The notes: generated from the letters alone by a model not told the origin. A DNA stretch of 64,000 bases from Frigoribacterium sp. CFBP 13712 (GCF_014842255.1 NZ_JACYVH010000009.1:12423-76422), one strand, 5' to 3'; shown: positions 16,346 through 25,693, counted from the first letter of the stretch. Numbers and translations: made by a program.

Positions 16346-17427
16346 GGGTCGCTCTCGTCGCCGCCCCGCTGATGGCCCGGAGCGGCGTGCACCGCTCGGC
16401 CCACGACCTCGTCGCAGCCGCCCGGGCGCGGGGTCTCCCCTGGACCGCCCTCCTCGGCATGCGGCCCGACGCGGCCGGGGCGCCGATCGACGCCCCGGGG
16501 GTCACCGAGACCATGCTCGTGCGCCACGGCGTCGACGTGCTCCGCGAGGTGCATCGCGCCGTGCACGCCGACCCCGACGTCCGACGGGCCGACGTCGTGG
16601 TGTCGCTGGTGCCGCAGAGCGACATGGTGGTCGCGGCGTCGCGCGCCCTGCGCCACGCACCGCGGGTCGCCTGGGTGCGGGGTCTGCCCTGGCCCGCGGC
16701 GGGCGAGCAGCGTGGTCTCCGTCGACGGCTGCTCACCGCCCTCGAGTCCAGGGCGCTCCGCACCCTCGACGACGTCTGGGCGACCTCCCCGCTGCTCGCC
16801 GGCCAGGTGTCGAGGGCGCGGGTGCCCGCGATCGTGCCCGCCGGCGTACCCGGTCTCCCCCGCACGAGCCACGGCGATCAGGAGGGGCCGCTCGTCTGGG
16901 CGGGTCGGCTCTCGGTCGAGAAAGGGCCCGGCGAGTACCTCGATCTCGTGCGTCGCGTCGGGGGTCCGGCGCGCCTCCACGGCTCCGGTCCGCTGGAAGA
17001 CGGACTCCGCCGTCGACGGATCCCCGGTCTCGACTGGGTCGGCTGGCTGCCGGCCGAACGACTCTGGCGCGACGCCGGCATCGCCGTGACGACCTCGTAC
17101 CGCGACGCCTTCGGCCGCAGTCCGGTCGAGGCCGCGTCGGCCGGCGTGCCCGTGCTGCTCAGCGACGGGACGGGCGCGGCACCGGCCCTGTACGTCGATC
17201 CCGAGCTCCGGCGGCGATTCGTGCTGCCCCTCGGCGACCACGACGCGTGGGACTCCGCCGTCCGCGACCTCCGCGGCGACGCCGATCTGCGGCGCCGAGT
17301 CTCGGACCACGTGCACGCGAACGCCTCCGAGCTGACCATCGAGCGATCCCTCGACCACGCGCTGCAGCGGCTGCGCGCACTGGCACCGCACCTCCACCCC
17401 ACCACCGAACGGACGACAGGCTCATGA
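16342..17427 (+). CDS. Glycosyltransferase family 4-like protein
   Basis: A 361-residue GT-B glycosyltransferase. The N-terminus MRVALVAAPLMARSGVHRS is a Rossmann strand and turn, and the C-terminal domain has VWAGRLSVEKGPGEYLDLV and the EX7E-like region RSPVEAASAGVPVLLSD used by GT4 enzymes for donor binding. It is translationally coupled at both ends: ATG 16342 overlaps the previous stop and its own stop overlaps the Wzz-kinase start. It should transfer a sugar onto the growing lipid-linked repeat unit. Donor and acceptor cannot be told from sequence. Confidence 0.85.
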   Translation: MRVALVAAPLMARSGVHRSAHDLVAAARARGLPWTALLGMRPDAAGAPIDAPGVTETMLVRHGVDVLREVHRAVHADPDVRRADVVVSLVPQSDMVVAASRALRHAPRVAWVRGLPWPAAGEQRGLRRRLLTALESRALRTLDDVWATSPLLAGQVSRARVPAIVPAGVPGLPRTSHGDQEGPLVWAGRLSVEKGPGEYLDLVRRVGGPARLHGSGPLEDGLRRRRIPGLDWVGWLPAERLWRDAGIAVTTSYRDAFGRSPVEAASAGVPVLLSDGTGAAPALYVDPELRRRFVLPLGDHDAWDSAVRDLRGDADLRRRVSDHVHANASELTIERSLDHALQRLRALAPHLHPTTERTTGS

Positions 17428-18872
17428 CGCTTCTCGACCTCGTCGGCGCCCTGCGCCGGTCCGCCCTGCTCGTCGTCGCGATCACACTGGTCGGCGTCGC
17501 CGCCGGCGCGGCCGTCGTCGCGCTGACGACCCCGCTCTACACGTCGTCGACCCTCCTCTTCGTGTCGGTCCGTTCTGCGGCGGCCACGACGGCGGGCGAA
17601 CTCGTCCAGGGCAACGCCGCCGCCCAGCAGAGGGTGCAGTCGTACGTCGGCGTCGCGACGAGCCCGCGGGTGCTGCAGCCCGTCGTCGACGAGCTCGACG
17701 ACGGGACGACCCTCTCGTCGCTCGCCCCGCAGGTGTCCGCCGAGACCCCGGTGAACACCGTGAACATCCGCATCACGGTCGTCGACGCGGACCCGGCACG
17801 GGCCGCGAGTCTGGCCGGGGCGATCGCCGAGAGCTTCCGCACGGTCGTCGTCGACGAGCTCGAGACCCCCGCGCCCGGCGGCACGAGTCTCGTCGGGGTC
17901 GAGACGCTCGCTCCCCCGGTGGTCGCGACGGCGCCGTCCAGCCCCGACCTCGCCGTCGACGTGCTGCTGGGCGGCCTCGCCGGCCTGGCCGTCGGCGTCG
18001 CGGCCGCGGCGCTCCGAGCCCGTCTCGACACGCGGATCCGCAGTCGCGCCGACATCGAGGCGGTCACCGGCGGCACCCTCCTCGGGGCGCTCGGCTTCGA
18101 CCGCGACGCCGAGCAGAGACCTCTGGTCGTCGCCGCCGACCCGCGCAGCCCGCATGCCGAGTCGTTCCGCTCGCTGCGGACGAGCGTGCAGTTCATCGGC
18201 CTCGACCGGACGGCGCGCTGCCTGGTCGTCACGTCCGCACTGCCCGCCGAGGGCAAGACGACGACCGTGGCGAACCTCGCGATCGCCCTCAGCGAGACCG
18301 GGTCGCGGGTGATCGTCGTCGACACCGACCTGCGCCTGCCTCGGCTCGCCGACGTGCTGGGCCTCGAGGGGGTCGTCGGGGTCTCCGACGTGCTGCTCGG
18401 CAAGGCGAGTCTCGCCGACGCCGTCCAGCCGTGGGGGCGGGGCGGACTCGACGTGCTGCCGGCCGGGACGCTGCCGCCGAACCCGAGCGAGCTGCTGGGG
18501 AGCAACCGCATGGCCGATCTGCTCACCGAGCTCGCGCGGCACTACGACCACGTGCTGCTCGACGCCCCGCCGCTGCTGCCGGTCACCGATGCAGCCGTGT
18601 TGAGCCGCCTCGCCGACGGTGCGATCGTCGTGGCCGCGGCGGGCCGATCGACCCGAGGGCAGCTGACCGCCGCCCTCGAGATGCTGACGGCCCTCGACGC
18701 GACGTCGTTCGGCGTCGTCGCGACGATGCTTCCCGCGACCGGGCCGCAGGCGTACGGGTACGGGTACGGGTACGGGTACGGGTCCGCCGGGCCGCAGGGG
18801 CGGAAGCGTGCCGCGGTCTCGGAGCCGCGCCCACCCCGCGCGACCGAGGAGCCCAGCCCCGCGCCGTCCTGA
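17424..18872 (+). CDS. Wzz-type chain-length regulator fused to BY tyrosine kinase (block 1)
   Basis: A 482-residue polysaccharide co-polymerase with a C-terminal tyrosine autokinase. An N-terminal Wzz domain is bounded by transmembrane segments (about 10-32 and 175-198). The kinase has Walker A SALPAEGKTT (Lys278), Walker A' VIVVDTDLRLP and Walker B HVLLDAPP. The C-terminus carries five Tyr residues alternating with Gly, encoded by a perfect TACGGG repeat, the expected autophosphorylation cluster. It should control chain length and export of the block 1 polymer. No cognate low-molecular-weight phosphatase is in the window. Confidence 0.93.
   Translation: MTLLDLVGALRRSALLVVAITLVGVAAGAAVVALTTPLYTSSTLLFVSVRSAAATTAGELVQGNAAAQQRVQSYVGVATSPRVLQPVVDELDDGTTLSSLAPQVSAETPVNTVNIRITVVDADPARAASLAGAIAESFRTVVVDELETPAPGGTSLVGVETLAPPVVATAPSSPDLAVDVLLGGLAGLAVGVAAAALRARLDTRIRSRADIEAVTGGTLLGALGFDRDAEQRPLVVAADPRSPHAESFRSLRTSVQFIGLDRTARCLVVTSALPAEGKTTTVANLAIALSETGSRVIVVDTDLRLPRLADVLGLEGVVGVSDVLLGKASLADAVQPWGRGGLDVLPAGTLPPNPSELLGSNRMADLLTELARHYDHVLLDAPPLLPVTDAAVLSRLADGAIVVAAAGRSTRGQLTAALEMLTALDATSFGVVATMLPATGPQAYGYGYGYGYGSAGPQGRKRAAVSEPRPPRATEEPSPAPS
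18753..18782 (+). repeat. TACGGG x5 microsatellite in the kinase tail
   Basis: Five perfect hexanucleotide copies encode alternating Tyr-Gly in the C-terminal tail of the Wzz-kinase. Copy-number change would alter the number of phosphorylatable tyrosines without a frameshift. Confidence 0.95.
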
Positions 18873-19080
18873 GCCCGGCCGCACGCCCCGCCGCCTCCTC
18901 CACCTCGCCCCGTCTCCTCCGCCTCGTGCGTGCAAATCGCGACCAAGTCGGCGTCTGAAGGCGGTTTCGGGGGCGATGAGGAGCGTTTCGGCACCGTTTT
19001 GTCGGGTTCGGCACGCCCAAGCCCACCGGCGCGGTCGGGTTCGGCCCGCCAGACGCCAGCGACACAGCCGTCCCCGCCCA

Positions 19081-19116
19081 CTCAGCCGACGCAGCCGACT
19101 CAGCCGACTCAGCCGA
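19081..19116. repeat. Nine-base tandem repeat across the stop of a glycosyltransferase gene
   Basis: Four copies of a CTCAGCCGA-like unit, one with CG instead of CT at its start, lie at the convergent junction of two polysaccharide operons. The minus-strand stop codon (19109-19111) is inside the array, so slippage there could change the last residues of the glycosyltransferase. Confidence 0.8.
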
Positions 19117-20287
19117 GGAGGGCGCGCAGCTCGGTCTCGTAGGCGGCGCAGACGTCGCTCCACGCGTAGTGCCTCCGGGCCCGCCGCCGCCCCGCCTCGC
19201 CCAGCTCGGCCCGTCGCCCGGCGTCGTCGAGCAGATCCGTGACGGCGAGGGCGATCGCGCCGGGCTCGGGGGCGACGAAGACGCCGGCCGCGCCGAGCAC
19301 CTCGCGGTTGTACACGGTGTCGCGGGCCACGACCGGGGCGCCGCAGATCATCGCCTGCACGAGTGCCGGGTTCGTGCCGCCGACGCTGTGCCCGTGGAAG
19401 TACACGCCCGCGTTCCGCCAGAGGGCGAAGAGACGGCGGTCGTCGCGGAGGTGCCCGAGGTGCACGATCTTCGGCGAGCGCGCCGCCAGCTCGGCCACGC
19501 GGTCGTCGAGCTCGCCGCCGTAGCCGCTCGACCCGACGATCACCACGGTGTGCCGGCGAGCGACGACCTCGGCCGCCGCGACGAACTCCGCCACCGTGTT
19601 CTCGGGGACGAAGCGAGCGACGAACAGCGCATAGCCGCCCGGCTCGAGGTGTGCGTCGGCGATCGACAGCTCGGCGGTGGTCGGGTCGGGCTCGTCGGCT
19701 CCGTACGGCACGAAGACCCCCTCGACCCCGAACTCGTCGAGCCAGCGACGCTCGATCTCGCGGGCGTCGCAGACGATGCGGTCCGCCCAGCGCGCCGTCG
19801 CCATCGCCCCGCCACGGAAGACCGCGCGGGCGACGCGACCCCACTTGGCGCGCTCCCACTCGATGCCGTCGACGTTGACGAGCGTCGGCACGCCGCGCCA
19901 GCGCAGCAGCGGCAGCCAGAAGCCGTTCGCGCAGTTCATCACCAATGCGACGTCGGGGCGCCTCCGCACGGCGTCGACGATCGCGGTCAACCCGTAGGTC
20001 AATGTGCTGAGCGACCGGGTCTCGAGCCCTCGGGTCTCGCGGCGCAGGATGCGCGGGTCGGCGCCGTCGGCGCTCGTCGCCCCGGGTCGACCGTAGACGG
20101 TGACGTCCCACCCGGCGTCGGCGAGCGCGGGGGCGAGTCGGCGGACGGCCGTCTCGAACCCGCCGTAGTGGCTGGGGTAGCCGCGAGTCCCGATCACCGC
20201 GACTCGCGGGCGCCGCCCGGACGGGCCGAGGGGGCCGTCCGGGATCGCGGCGGCAGGACGACGGGACGGGTAGCGAGTGGGTGTCAT
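19109..20287 (-). CDS. DUF1972-type glycosyltransferase (rhamnosyltransferase-like)
   Basis: A 392-residue glycosyltransferase with the N-terminal DUF1972 signature VIGTRGYPSHYGGFETAVRR and a GT4 C-terminal domain (YALFVARFVPENTVAEFV; GGTNPALVQAMICGAPVVARD). Characterised relatives add rhamnose or similar sugars early in capsule repeat assembly, so this may be the second transferase of the pathway. The N-terminal 25 residues are Arg/Pro-rich and lie before the fold. Start ATG 20287 overlaps the Wzy stop (ATGA). It is the last gene of a minus-strand operon beginning with the glycosyltransferase at 22790-23929. Confidence 0.88.
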   Translation of the reverse strand: MTPTRYPSRRPAAAIPDGPLGPSGRRPRVAVIGTRGYPSHYGGFETAVRRLAPALADAGWDVTVYGRPGATSADGADPRILRRETRGLETRSLSTLTYGLTAIVDAVRRRPDVALVMNCANGFWLPLLRWRGVPTLVNVDGIEWERAKWGRVARAVFRGGAMATARWADRIVCDAREIERRWLDEFGVEGVFVPYGADEPDPTTAELSIADAHLEPGGYALFVARFVPENTVAEFVAAAEVVARRHTVVIVGSSGYGGELDDRVAELAARSPKIVHLGHLRDDRRLFALWRNAGVYFHGHSVGGTNPALVQAMICGAPVVARDTVYNREVLGAAGVFVAPEPGAIALAVTDLLDDAGRRAELGEAGRRRARRHYAWSDVCAAYETELRALLG

Positions 20288-21564
20288 GCGAGGCTCTCCG
20301 GTCGGCGGGGGTCGGGCACGGTCGGTCGGCCCGCGAGCGCCGTCGCCCCGGCGGCGAGGACGGTCATAGAAGGCCAGAAGACGTAGTCGAAGGTCACGAG
20401 CATCCCGACGAAGACGGCGCAGAGGGCCCGGGCGAAGGGATCGCGCGTCGCGAGGGCGACGACGAGCACGGCGATCATCAGGGCGACGCCGACCACCCCC
20501 TGCGTGGCGAGGGTGGTGACGAGCTGGTTGTCGAGCACCCAGAACCCGTCTTGGGGGAACAGCCCCTCGTCGTAGAGCCGCTCGACCGTGCCCACACCGC
20601 TGCCGAACAGGACCTCGGCGAACGGGCGACCGAGGAGGCGCGGCACCGATCGCAGCGTCCCGGCCCGGTTCTCGTACGAACCGGACGACAGGAACCGGTC
20701 GGACGCCACACCGAGCTCGTCGACGAACACGACGACGACGACCACGACCCCGAGGAGCGCCGCCGCGGCACGGACGACCCCGCGCCCCTCGGTGGCCGAC
20801 ACGATCAGCACCGCGACGGCGAGCACGGCGGCGAGCACGATGCTGCGACTGCCCGAGAGGAGCATCCCGGCGACCAGGGCCGAGCCGACGAGCACCCTGA
20901 CCGGGCCGGGGACGCGGCGCCGCGCGGTGATCGTCACCACGAAGGCCACGCAGAGCACGACCCCGTAGGGGATGGGGTGCCCGAGCGTGCCCTGGACCCG
21001 CTCGAGCCCGCCGGGGAGGAGCGTGTTCACCAGCACGTACGCGTTCACGTCGCGGTGGCGCAGCCCCCAGGGCACCGGGTCGCCCGTGACGAACTCGACG
21101 AGACCGAGCGCGACCTCGAGCAGGCCGATCACGACGACGCCGACCCCGAGCACTCGGAGGTCGGTCTCCGTCACGCGCAGCAGGCACCAGGCGGCGCCCA
21201 CGGCGAGCACTCCCACCCGCAGCGTCAGACCGATTGCCTCGGGGTAGCCGATGGCGGTGGTCACGAGGGCGAGGCCGAACGACAGCCCCGTCAGTCCGAC
21301 GACGACGCCGCCTCGCCGCCTGACGGGCGCCCCCGGCAGCACCGCGGCGACGGCCAGCAGCACGATCGCGCCGTGGACGGCCCCGGTGCGGATGCTCTCA
21401 GGCGCCGCCGACGACGCGGTGCCGACGAGCAGCCCGAGCGCGACCACGAGGAGGGCGCCCCGGCGTGCGGCGGAGGGCACGAGCAGAGCCCCCACCACCA
21501 TGACGGCCAGGACGATCAGCCCCGCCGCGATGGCGCCCGGACCGGTCGTCGACATGCCGCTCAC
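20284..21564 (-). CDS. O-antigen polymerase/ligase-like membrane protein (Wzy, block 1)
   Basis: A roughly 426-residue polytopic membrane protein with about ten hydrophobic segments. Between them lies the Wzy_C/WaaL-type stretch: HPIPYGVVLC, then MLLSGSRSIVLAAVLA, a large outside loop with ENRAGTLRSVPRLLGRPFAEVLFGSG, and WVLDNQLVTTLATQGVVG. This pattern fits polymerases that join lipid-linked repeats outside the membrane. It lies between Wzx and a glycosyltransferase with overlapping codons at both ends. GTG 21564 overlaps the Wzx stop; ATG 21555 is an alternative. Confidence 0.85.
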   Translation of the reverse strand: MSGMSTTGPGAIAAGLIVLAVMVVGALLVPSAARRGALLVVALGLLVGTASSAAPESIRTGAVHGAIVLLAVAAVLPGAPVRRRGGVVVGLTGLSFGLALVTTAIGYPEAIGLTLRVGVLAVGAAWCLLRVTETDLRVLGVGVVVIGLLEVALGLVEFVTGDPVPWGLRHRDVNAYVLVNTLLPGGLERVQGTLGHPIPYGVVLCVAFVVTITARRRVPGPVRVLVGSALVAGMLLSGSRSIVLAAVLAVAVLIVSATEGRGVVRAAAALLGVVVVVVVFVDELGVASDRFLSSGSYENRAGTLRSVPRLLGRPFAEVLFGSGVGTVERLYDEGLFPQDGFWVLDNQLVTTLATQGVVGVALMIAVLVVALATRDPFARALCAVFVGMLVTFDYVFWPSMTVLAAGATALAGRPTVPDPRRPESLA

Positions 21565-22793
21565 GCGACAGCCCCCGAGGAGGCGCGGTGCGCGTGGACG
21601 AGGAGGGGCACCACCACCGCCGCCTGCACCACGATCGCCACGGCCTCGGCCGCGGCGAGACCCGCGAGGGCGCCGGTCGCGCCGCCGACCGCCCCGCCCC
21701 ACAGCACGCCCGTCACGCCGACCACGGCGGCGGCCGTCGCCGCGGTCGTCGTCGTGCGGACCGCGTCGAGCGTCACGAGGGCGAGCCCGAACGCCCTCGA
21801 CTGGCAGGTCAGGGCGACGAGCAGCGCCGTCGCGACGACCGCCGACCCCTCGACCGTGACGGCACCCGTGAAGACGACCGCCACGACGGGCGGCATGGCC
21901 GTCAGCACCGCGACGGCCGACGCCACGGCCAGGCCGGCGTTGAGGACGAGCGACGCGACCGTGCGGCGCGCGGCCACCGTCTCGTCGGGCGAGCCGACCC
22001 AGACCTGGAGTCGCTGGGGCACGACCGCGACGATGCCGAGCCCGGCGCGGGCCAGCCGGTCGACGGCGGCGAAGGCGGCCACGGAGCCGGGCGCGACTGC
22101 CTGCAGCAGCGCGGCCGGCAGGGTCTTGTACAGCGCGGTGACACCCCGCCCGGCGGTCACCACGAGCTGCCCGCGGACGATCGACGGCACGGCCAGCAGA
22201 CGCTCGCGGGCCGGTGCGACCCGGACGCCCGCCGCCCGCGCGGTGGCGACCAGCGTGACCATCACGGCGAGCAGCGAGGCGAGGCCGTACGCCTCGAGCG
22301 GTCCGCCGAGGGCGATGACCCCGGCGGCCGCCAGGGCGAGGACGACCCGCGGCAGGGCCTCGCAGAGCAGCGTCAGCCCCGGTCGGCCGAGACCCACGAA
22401 GAGCCAGGTCGGGCTGAGCGCACCACCGGCGACGCCGAGGGTCAGCAGCACCGCCGCCCCGTGGTGCTCGTCGACGAGCAGCGTCACGGTGACGACCGCG
22501 ACGGGGGCGAGGACGGCGAGCGCGACGAGGCGAGAGGCGAGGGCGTCGTGGTGGATCTCGGCGTGCCTCTGCGGATCGCGCGCGACGCGCTGCGGGCCGA
22601 CGACCACCCAGCCGAGCTCGGCGACCACGGCGACAGCGGCCCCGACGGACAGGGCGACGGCGCAGACCGCCCAGCCTTCGGCCCCGAAACGCGTCGTCAC
22701 GGCCGGCACGACGGCGAACGGGGCGAGTGCGACGACGACGGGCGAGGCGCCGTAGAGCAGCAGGGTCGTCAGGTGCCCGACGAGGCGCCTCAC
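21561..22793 (-). CDS. Polysaccharide flippase (Wzx-like, block 1)
   Basis: A 410-residue membrane protein with about twelve hydrophobic segments and the look of the MATE-like polysaccharide exporter group: the N-terminus LLLYGASPVVVALAPFAVVP and a central GRGVTALYKTLPAALLQAVAPGSVAAFAAVDR, which matches the segment in Wzx proteins following the sixth helix. It should flip undecaprenyl-linked repeats to the outer leaflet for the polymerase encoded next. ATGA/GTGA overlaps link it to genes on both sides. Confidence 0.85.
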   Translation of the reverse strand: MRRLVGHLTTLLLYGASPVVVALAPFAVVPAVTTRFGAEGWAVCAVALSVGAAVAVVAELGWVVVGPQRVARDPQRHAEIHHDALASRLVALAVLAPVAVVTVTLLVDEHHGAAVLLTLGVAGGALSPTWLFVGLGRPGLTLLCEALPRVVLALAAAGVIALGGPLEAYGLASLLAVMVTLVATARAAGVRVAPARERLLAVPSIVRGQLVVTAGRGVTALYKTLPAALLQAVAPGSVAAFAAVDRLARAGLGIVAVVPQRLQVWVGSPDETVAARRTVASLVLNAGLAVASAVAVLTAMPPVVAVVFTGAVTVEGSAVVATALLVALTCQSRAFGLALVTLDAVRTTTTAATAAAVVGVTGVLWGGAVGGATGALAGLAAAEAVAIVVQAAVVVPLLVHAHRASSGAVA

Positions 22794-23929
22794 CGTCCGA
22801 CGCCCGGGACGCCCCGGTGCGCCCGCTCGCCGAGGTGCGCGCCGAAGTGGGCGTCGAGTCGAGCGAACCCGCGTGCGACGAGGGCCTCGAGCGCCGGTGC
22901 GATCGGTGCGGCTCGCTCGTCCGAAGCGATCGCCGAGGCTGCGACGGCGCCGGTGCCGCTCGGGCGCCCGCGCCTCTCGGCCACGTCGATCAACGCGGCG
23001 GCCAGGGAGGCGGCGTCGCCCGGCTCGGTCTGGACGAGCAGCGGCCCCACCACCGCCTGCAGCTCGTCGAGCGCCGCGCTGCGCTGCGTGACGACCGTCC
23101 GCCCGCAGGCGAGGCCCTGCCAGACCTTGTTGGCGACGACCGAGAGCGCCTTGGGCGAATCGCCGAAGACGCCGAGCACCACGTCGCTCCGCCCGATCAG
23201 GGCGGGGAGCTCGCTCTCGGCGACGGGGTCGACGAACCGGCAGGAGGCGCGGAGACCGTTCCGCTCGACGAGCCGGCGGATGCCGTCGCGGCGGGGTCCT
23301 CCCCCGACGAGCATCAGCTCGACCGGGCGTCGCCGCCGCACGAGGGCGAGCGCCTCGACGACCCTCTCGGTGCCGTGCAGGGGGATGTAGTTGCCGTAGT
23401 AGAGCACCCGGAGGACATCCGAGGGCGGGGGCGGCGGCAGATCACGGGCCCAGGCGGGGGCCCCGACGGGGAGGGCGACGACGGGGGTCGACCCGGCCGC
23501 GGGGCGGAGCGCCTCGGCGCGGGGCTCCGTGTCGATGAGGACCACGTCGGCGAGCCGGACGGCGAGCCGATCGAGCAGCCGCAGCCGCAGCGCCCGTGCC
23601 GATCTCGGCGGGACGACCCCCCAGTCGAGCACCGCCGTCTCGTGCAGCCCGATGAAGCGGTCGACCACGAGGCGGGCGCCCCGTGCTCTCGCCACCAGCC
23701 AGGCCCACGGCGCATGAGTCGTCCGCATCTCGGCCAGCACCACGACGTCGGCGTCACGGGAGCCCTGCCAGAGACCCCGGGCGTCGGCGAGCGCCCGGGT
23801 GAGGCGCGAGCCGTGCCGCCGGCGGGCGACGACGGTGATCTGCGCACCGAATCGATCGGCCAGGTAGGCGCGGATGCGCGCGTTGCGGGGGTACGCGACG
23901 TCGTGGACGCCGTAGTAGAGGACTCTCAC
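22790..23929 (-). CDS. Glycosyltransferase family 4-like protein
   Basis: A 379-residue GT-B glycosyltransferase. It begins VRVLYYGVHDVAYPRNARIR, typical of a subset of capsule GT4 enzymes. The donor domain has LRVLYYGNYIPLHGTERVVE and VANKVWQGLACGRTVVTQRS. GTG 23929 is chosen because it starts the first Rossmann strand; it follows the dehydrogenase stop by eight bases. Its stop overlaps the Wzx start. Probably adds a sugar of the block 1 repeat unit. Confidence 0.85.
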   Translation of the reverse strand: MRVLYYGVHDVAYPRNARIRAYLADRFGAQITVVARRRHGSRLTRALADARGLWQGSRDADVVVLAEMRTTHAPWAWLVARARGARLVVDRFIGLHETAVLDWGVVPPRSARALRLRLLDRLAVRLADVVLIDTEPRAEALRPAAGSTPVVALPVGAPAWARDLPPPPPSDVLRVLYYGNYIPLHGTERVVEALALVRRRRPVELMLVGGGPRRDGIRRLVERNGLRASCRFVDPVAESELPALIGRSDVVLGVFGDSPKALSVVANKVWQGLACGRTVVTQRSAALDELQAVVGPLLVQTEPGDAASLAAALIDVAERRGRPSGTGAVAASAIASDERAAPIAPALEALVARGFARLDAHFGAHLGERAHRGVPGVGR

Positions 23930-23937
23930 GGCCCGCC

Positions 23938-25194
23938 TCAGAGGGCGACGACGTGGTCGCCCGTCAGCACGTGGCGGGTGTCGAAGGTGGGCACGCCGTG
24001 CAGGAGCGACAGGTCGACGCCGTCGTGATCGGTGACGACGACGGCGGCGTCGACCTCGGCCACCACGTCGCGGACGAGATCGACCCGGCGGATGCCCGCG
24101 GGCCAGTAGCGCTCGTGCACGTGCGGGTCGACGGCGACGACCTCGGCGCCCTGCTGCAGCAGGGACTGGGCGATCTTCAGCGCCGGCGCCTCGCGCACGT
24201 CGCCGGAGTTCTTCTTGTAGGCCAGACCCACGAGCAGCACGCGCGACCCGCGGACCGATCGAGAGCAGTCGTTGAGCATCGATTGGACCCGCTCGACGAC
24301 GTGGTCGGGCATGTGCTCGTTGACGTCGTTCGCCAGATCGACGAACCGGAACGGCTGACCCAGCTGGCGACGCACCTGCCACGACAGGTAGCTCGGGTCG
24401 ATCGGCAGGCAGTGCCCGCCGACGCCCGGGCCGGGGGTGAAGCGCATGAAGCCGAACGGCTTCGTGGAGGCCGCGTCGATGGCCTCCCACACGTCGACGC
24501 CGAGGCGGTGGGCGAACACGGCGAGCTCGTTGACCAGCGCGACGTTGACGTGGCGGAAGGTGTTCTCGAGGAGCTTCGTCAGCTCGGCTTCGCGGGTGCC
24601 CGAGACCGGGACCGTGCGGAGGACGAGGTCGTCGTAGAACCGCGTGACGGCCGCCAGCGAGGCGGCGTCGATGCCCGAGACCACCTTGGGGGTCTCGACG
24701 AAGCCCCACTTGCGATTGCCCGGGTCGATGCGCTCGGGGCTGTACCCGACGTGGAAGTCCCGCCCGGCGCGGAGCCCGGAGCCGTGCTCGAGGAGGGGCA
24801 CCACGAGCTCCTCCGTCGTGCCCGGGTACGTCGTCGACTCGAGGATGACGGTGGCGCCGTGCCGCAGTCGCCCCGACAACGACCTCGAGGCGCTCTCGAC
24901 GAACGAGAGATCGGGCAGCCCGTCTCGGAGCGGCGTCGGGACGGTGATGACCGCGACGTCGAAGGCCTCGCCGATCTCGTCGTAGTCGGCGGTGACCCGG
25001 TAGCGACCCGAGTCGGAGGCCGCCCGCAGGGCCTCGTCGGTGACGTCGTCGACGTACGACGAACCCGCCAGGAGACCGCCGATGCGATCCAGGTCGAGAT
25101 CGACGCCGACCACCCGGTACCCGACCTCGACCGCCCGCATGGCCAAGGGCAACCCGACGTACCCCTGCCCGACGACCACGACTGTGCTGCTCAT
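23938..25194 (-). CDS. Nucleotide-sugar dehydrogenase (WbpA/WecC-like)
   Basis: A 418-residue UDP-sugar dehydrogenase making a uronic acid donor with two NAD+. The N-terminal dinucleotide site is VVVGQGYVGLPLA. The catalytic cysteine is Cys262 in GVGGHCLPIDP. ILESTTYPGTTEE and GFVETPKVVSGI place it nearer the N-acetylhexosamine dehydrogenases (WbpA/WecC) than UDP-glucose dehydrogenase, so the polymer may contain an aminouronic acid. It is the promoter-proximal gene of the minus-strand block 1 operon, 65-75 bases after the AT-rich promoter at 25266-25278. Confidence 0.88.
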   Translation of the reverse strand: MSSTVVVVGQGYVGLPLAMRAVEVGYRVVGVDLDLDRIGGLLAGSSYVDDVTDEALRAASDSGRYRVTADYDEIGEAFDVAVITVPTPLRDGLPDLSFVESASRSLSGRLRHGATVILESTTYPGTTEELVVPLLEHGSGLRAGRDFHVGYSPERIDPGNRKWGFVETPKVVSGIDAASLAAVTRFYDDLVLRTVPVSGTREAELTKLLENTFRHVNVALVNELAVFAHRLGVDVWEAIDAASTKPFGFMRFTPGPGVGGHCLPIDPSYLSWQVRRQLGQPFRFVDLANDVNEHMPDHVVERVQSMLNDCSRSVRGSRVLLVGLAYKKNSGDVREAPALKIAQSLLQQGAEVVAVDPHVHERYWPAGIRRVDLVRDVVAEVDAAVVVTDHDGVDLSLLHGVPTFDTRHVLTGDHVVAL

Positions 25195-25265
25195 GTCAAC
25201 GCCCCTCTCGACGCCCCCTCGTGGGGAGTCTGGGACGATCTAAGCACAGACGATATAGCAACCGA

Positions 25266-25278
25266 AGAATATTACATG
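25266..25278 (-). promoter_or_regulatory. Shared AT-rich promoter element, dehydrogenase operon
   Basis: Read on the minus strand this is CATGTAATATTCT. TATTCT could be the -10 box, giving a leader of about 65 bases before ATG 25194. It matches the elements at 42435, 48087 and 50991. A nearby GATATAG at 25252 adds to a 35-base AT-rich island in otherwise about 70 percent GC DNA. Confidence 0.55.
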
Positions 25279-25285
25279 GGGCTGT

Positions 25286-25693
25286 TCATGACTCGATGCC
25301 GTCGACGGCCGCCGGGTCGGCGTCGTGCAGGAAGGTCGCGAGGCGCTCGACCTCGGAGGTCTCGCCGATGGCCGCCGCGCCCCGACGCAGCGCGTAGAGG
25401 GAGCGGAGCACCCCGCGGTTGGGCTCGTGACTCCACGGGACGGGCCCCTGACCGCGCCAGCCGGCGCCGCGGAGGGCGTCGAGTCCGCGGTGGTAGCCGA
25501 CCCGTGCGTAGGCGTAGGCCTCGAGATGGGCCCCTCGCGCCTCCGTCTCGTCCGACAGGAGAGCCCAGGCCAGTGACGACCGAGGATGCGCGGCCGCCAC
25601 CTCGGCGCGGCTCATGGTCTCGAGGGCGGCCAGCACCTCGGGCTCGGCGGGCAGGAGCGTCTCGGGCACACCGAGGAGGTTCTGAGAGGGCAT
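25286..25693 (-). CDS. DUF3151 family protein
   Basis: A 135-residue protein of the actinobacterial DUF3151 family. Characteristic blocks are HPRSSLAWALLSDETEARG, AYAYARVGYHRGLDALR and GWRGQGPVPWSHEPNRGVLR. It looks helical and soluble, and its function is unknown. It is normally a housekeeping-neighbourhood gene in Microbacteriaceae; here it lies between two polysaccharide operons. A TAACCT box (minus strand, 25706-25701) seven bases before ATG 25693 suggests a leaderless mRNA, unlike the flanking polysaccharide genes. Confidence 0.9.
   Translation of the reverse strand: MPSQNLLGVPETLLPAEPEVLAALETMSRAEVAAAHPRSSLAWALLSDETEARGAHLEAYAYARVGYHRGLDALRGAGWRGQGPVPWSHEPNRGVLRSLYALRRGAAAIGETSEVERLATFLHDADPAAVDGIES

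Noticed and set aside
23938-25194. Plain UDP-glucose 6-dehydrogenase
   Set aside because: ESTTYPGTTEE and GFVETPKVVSGI fit the WbpA/WecC group better, although the exact substrate cannot be settled from sequence alone.
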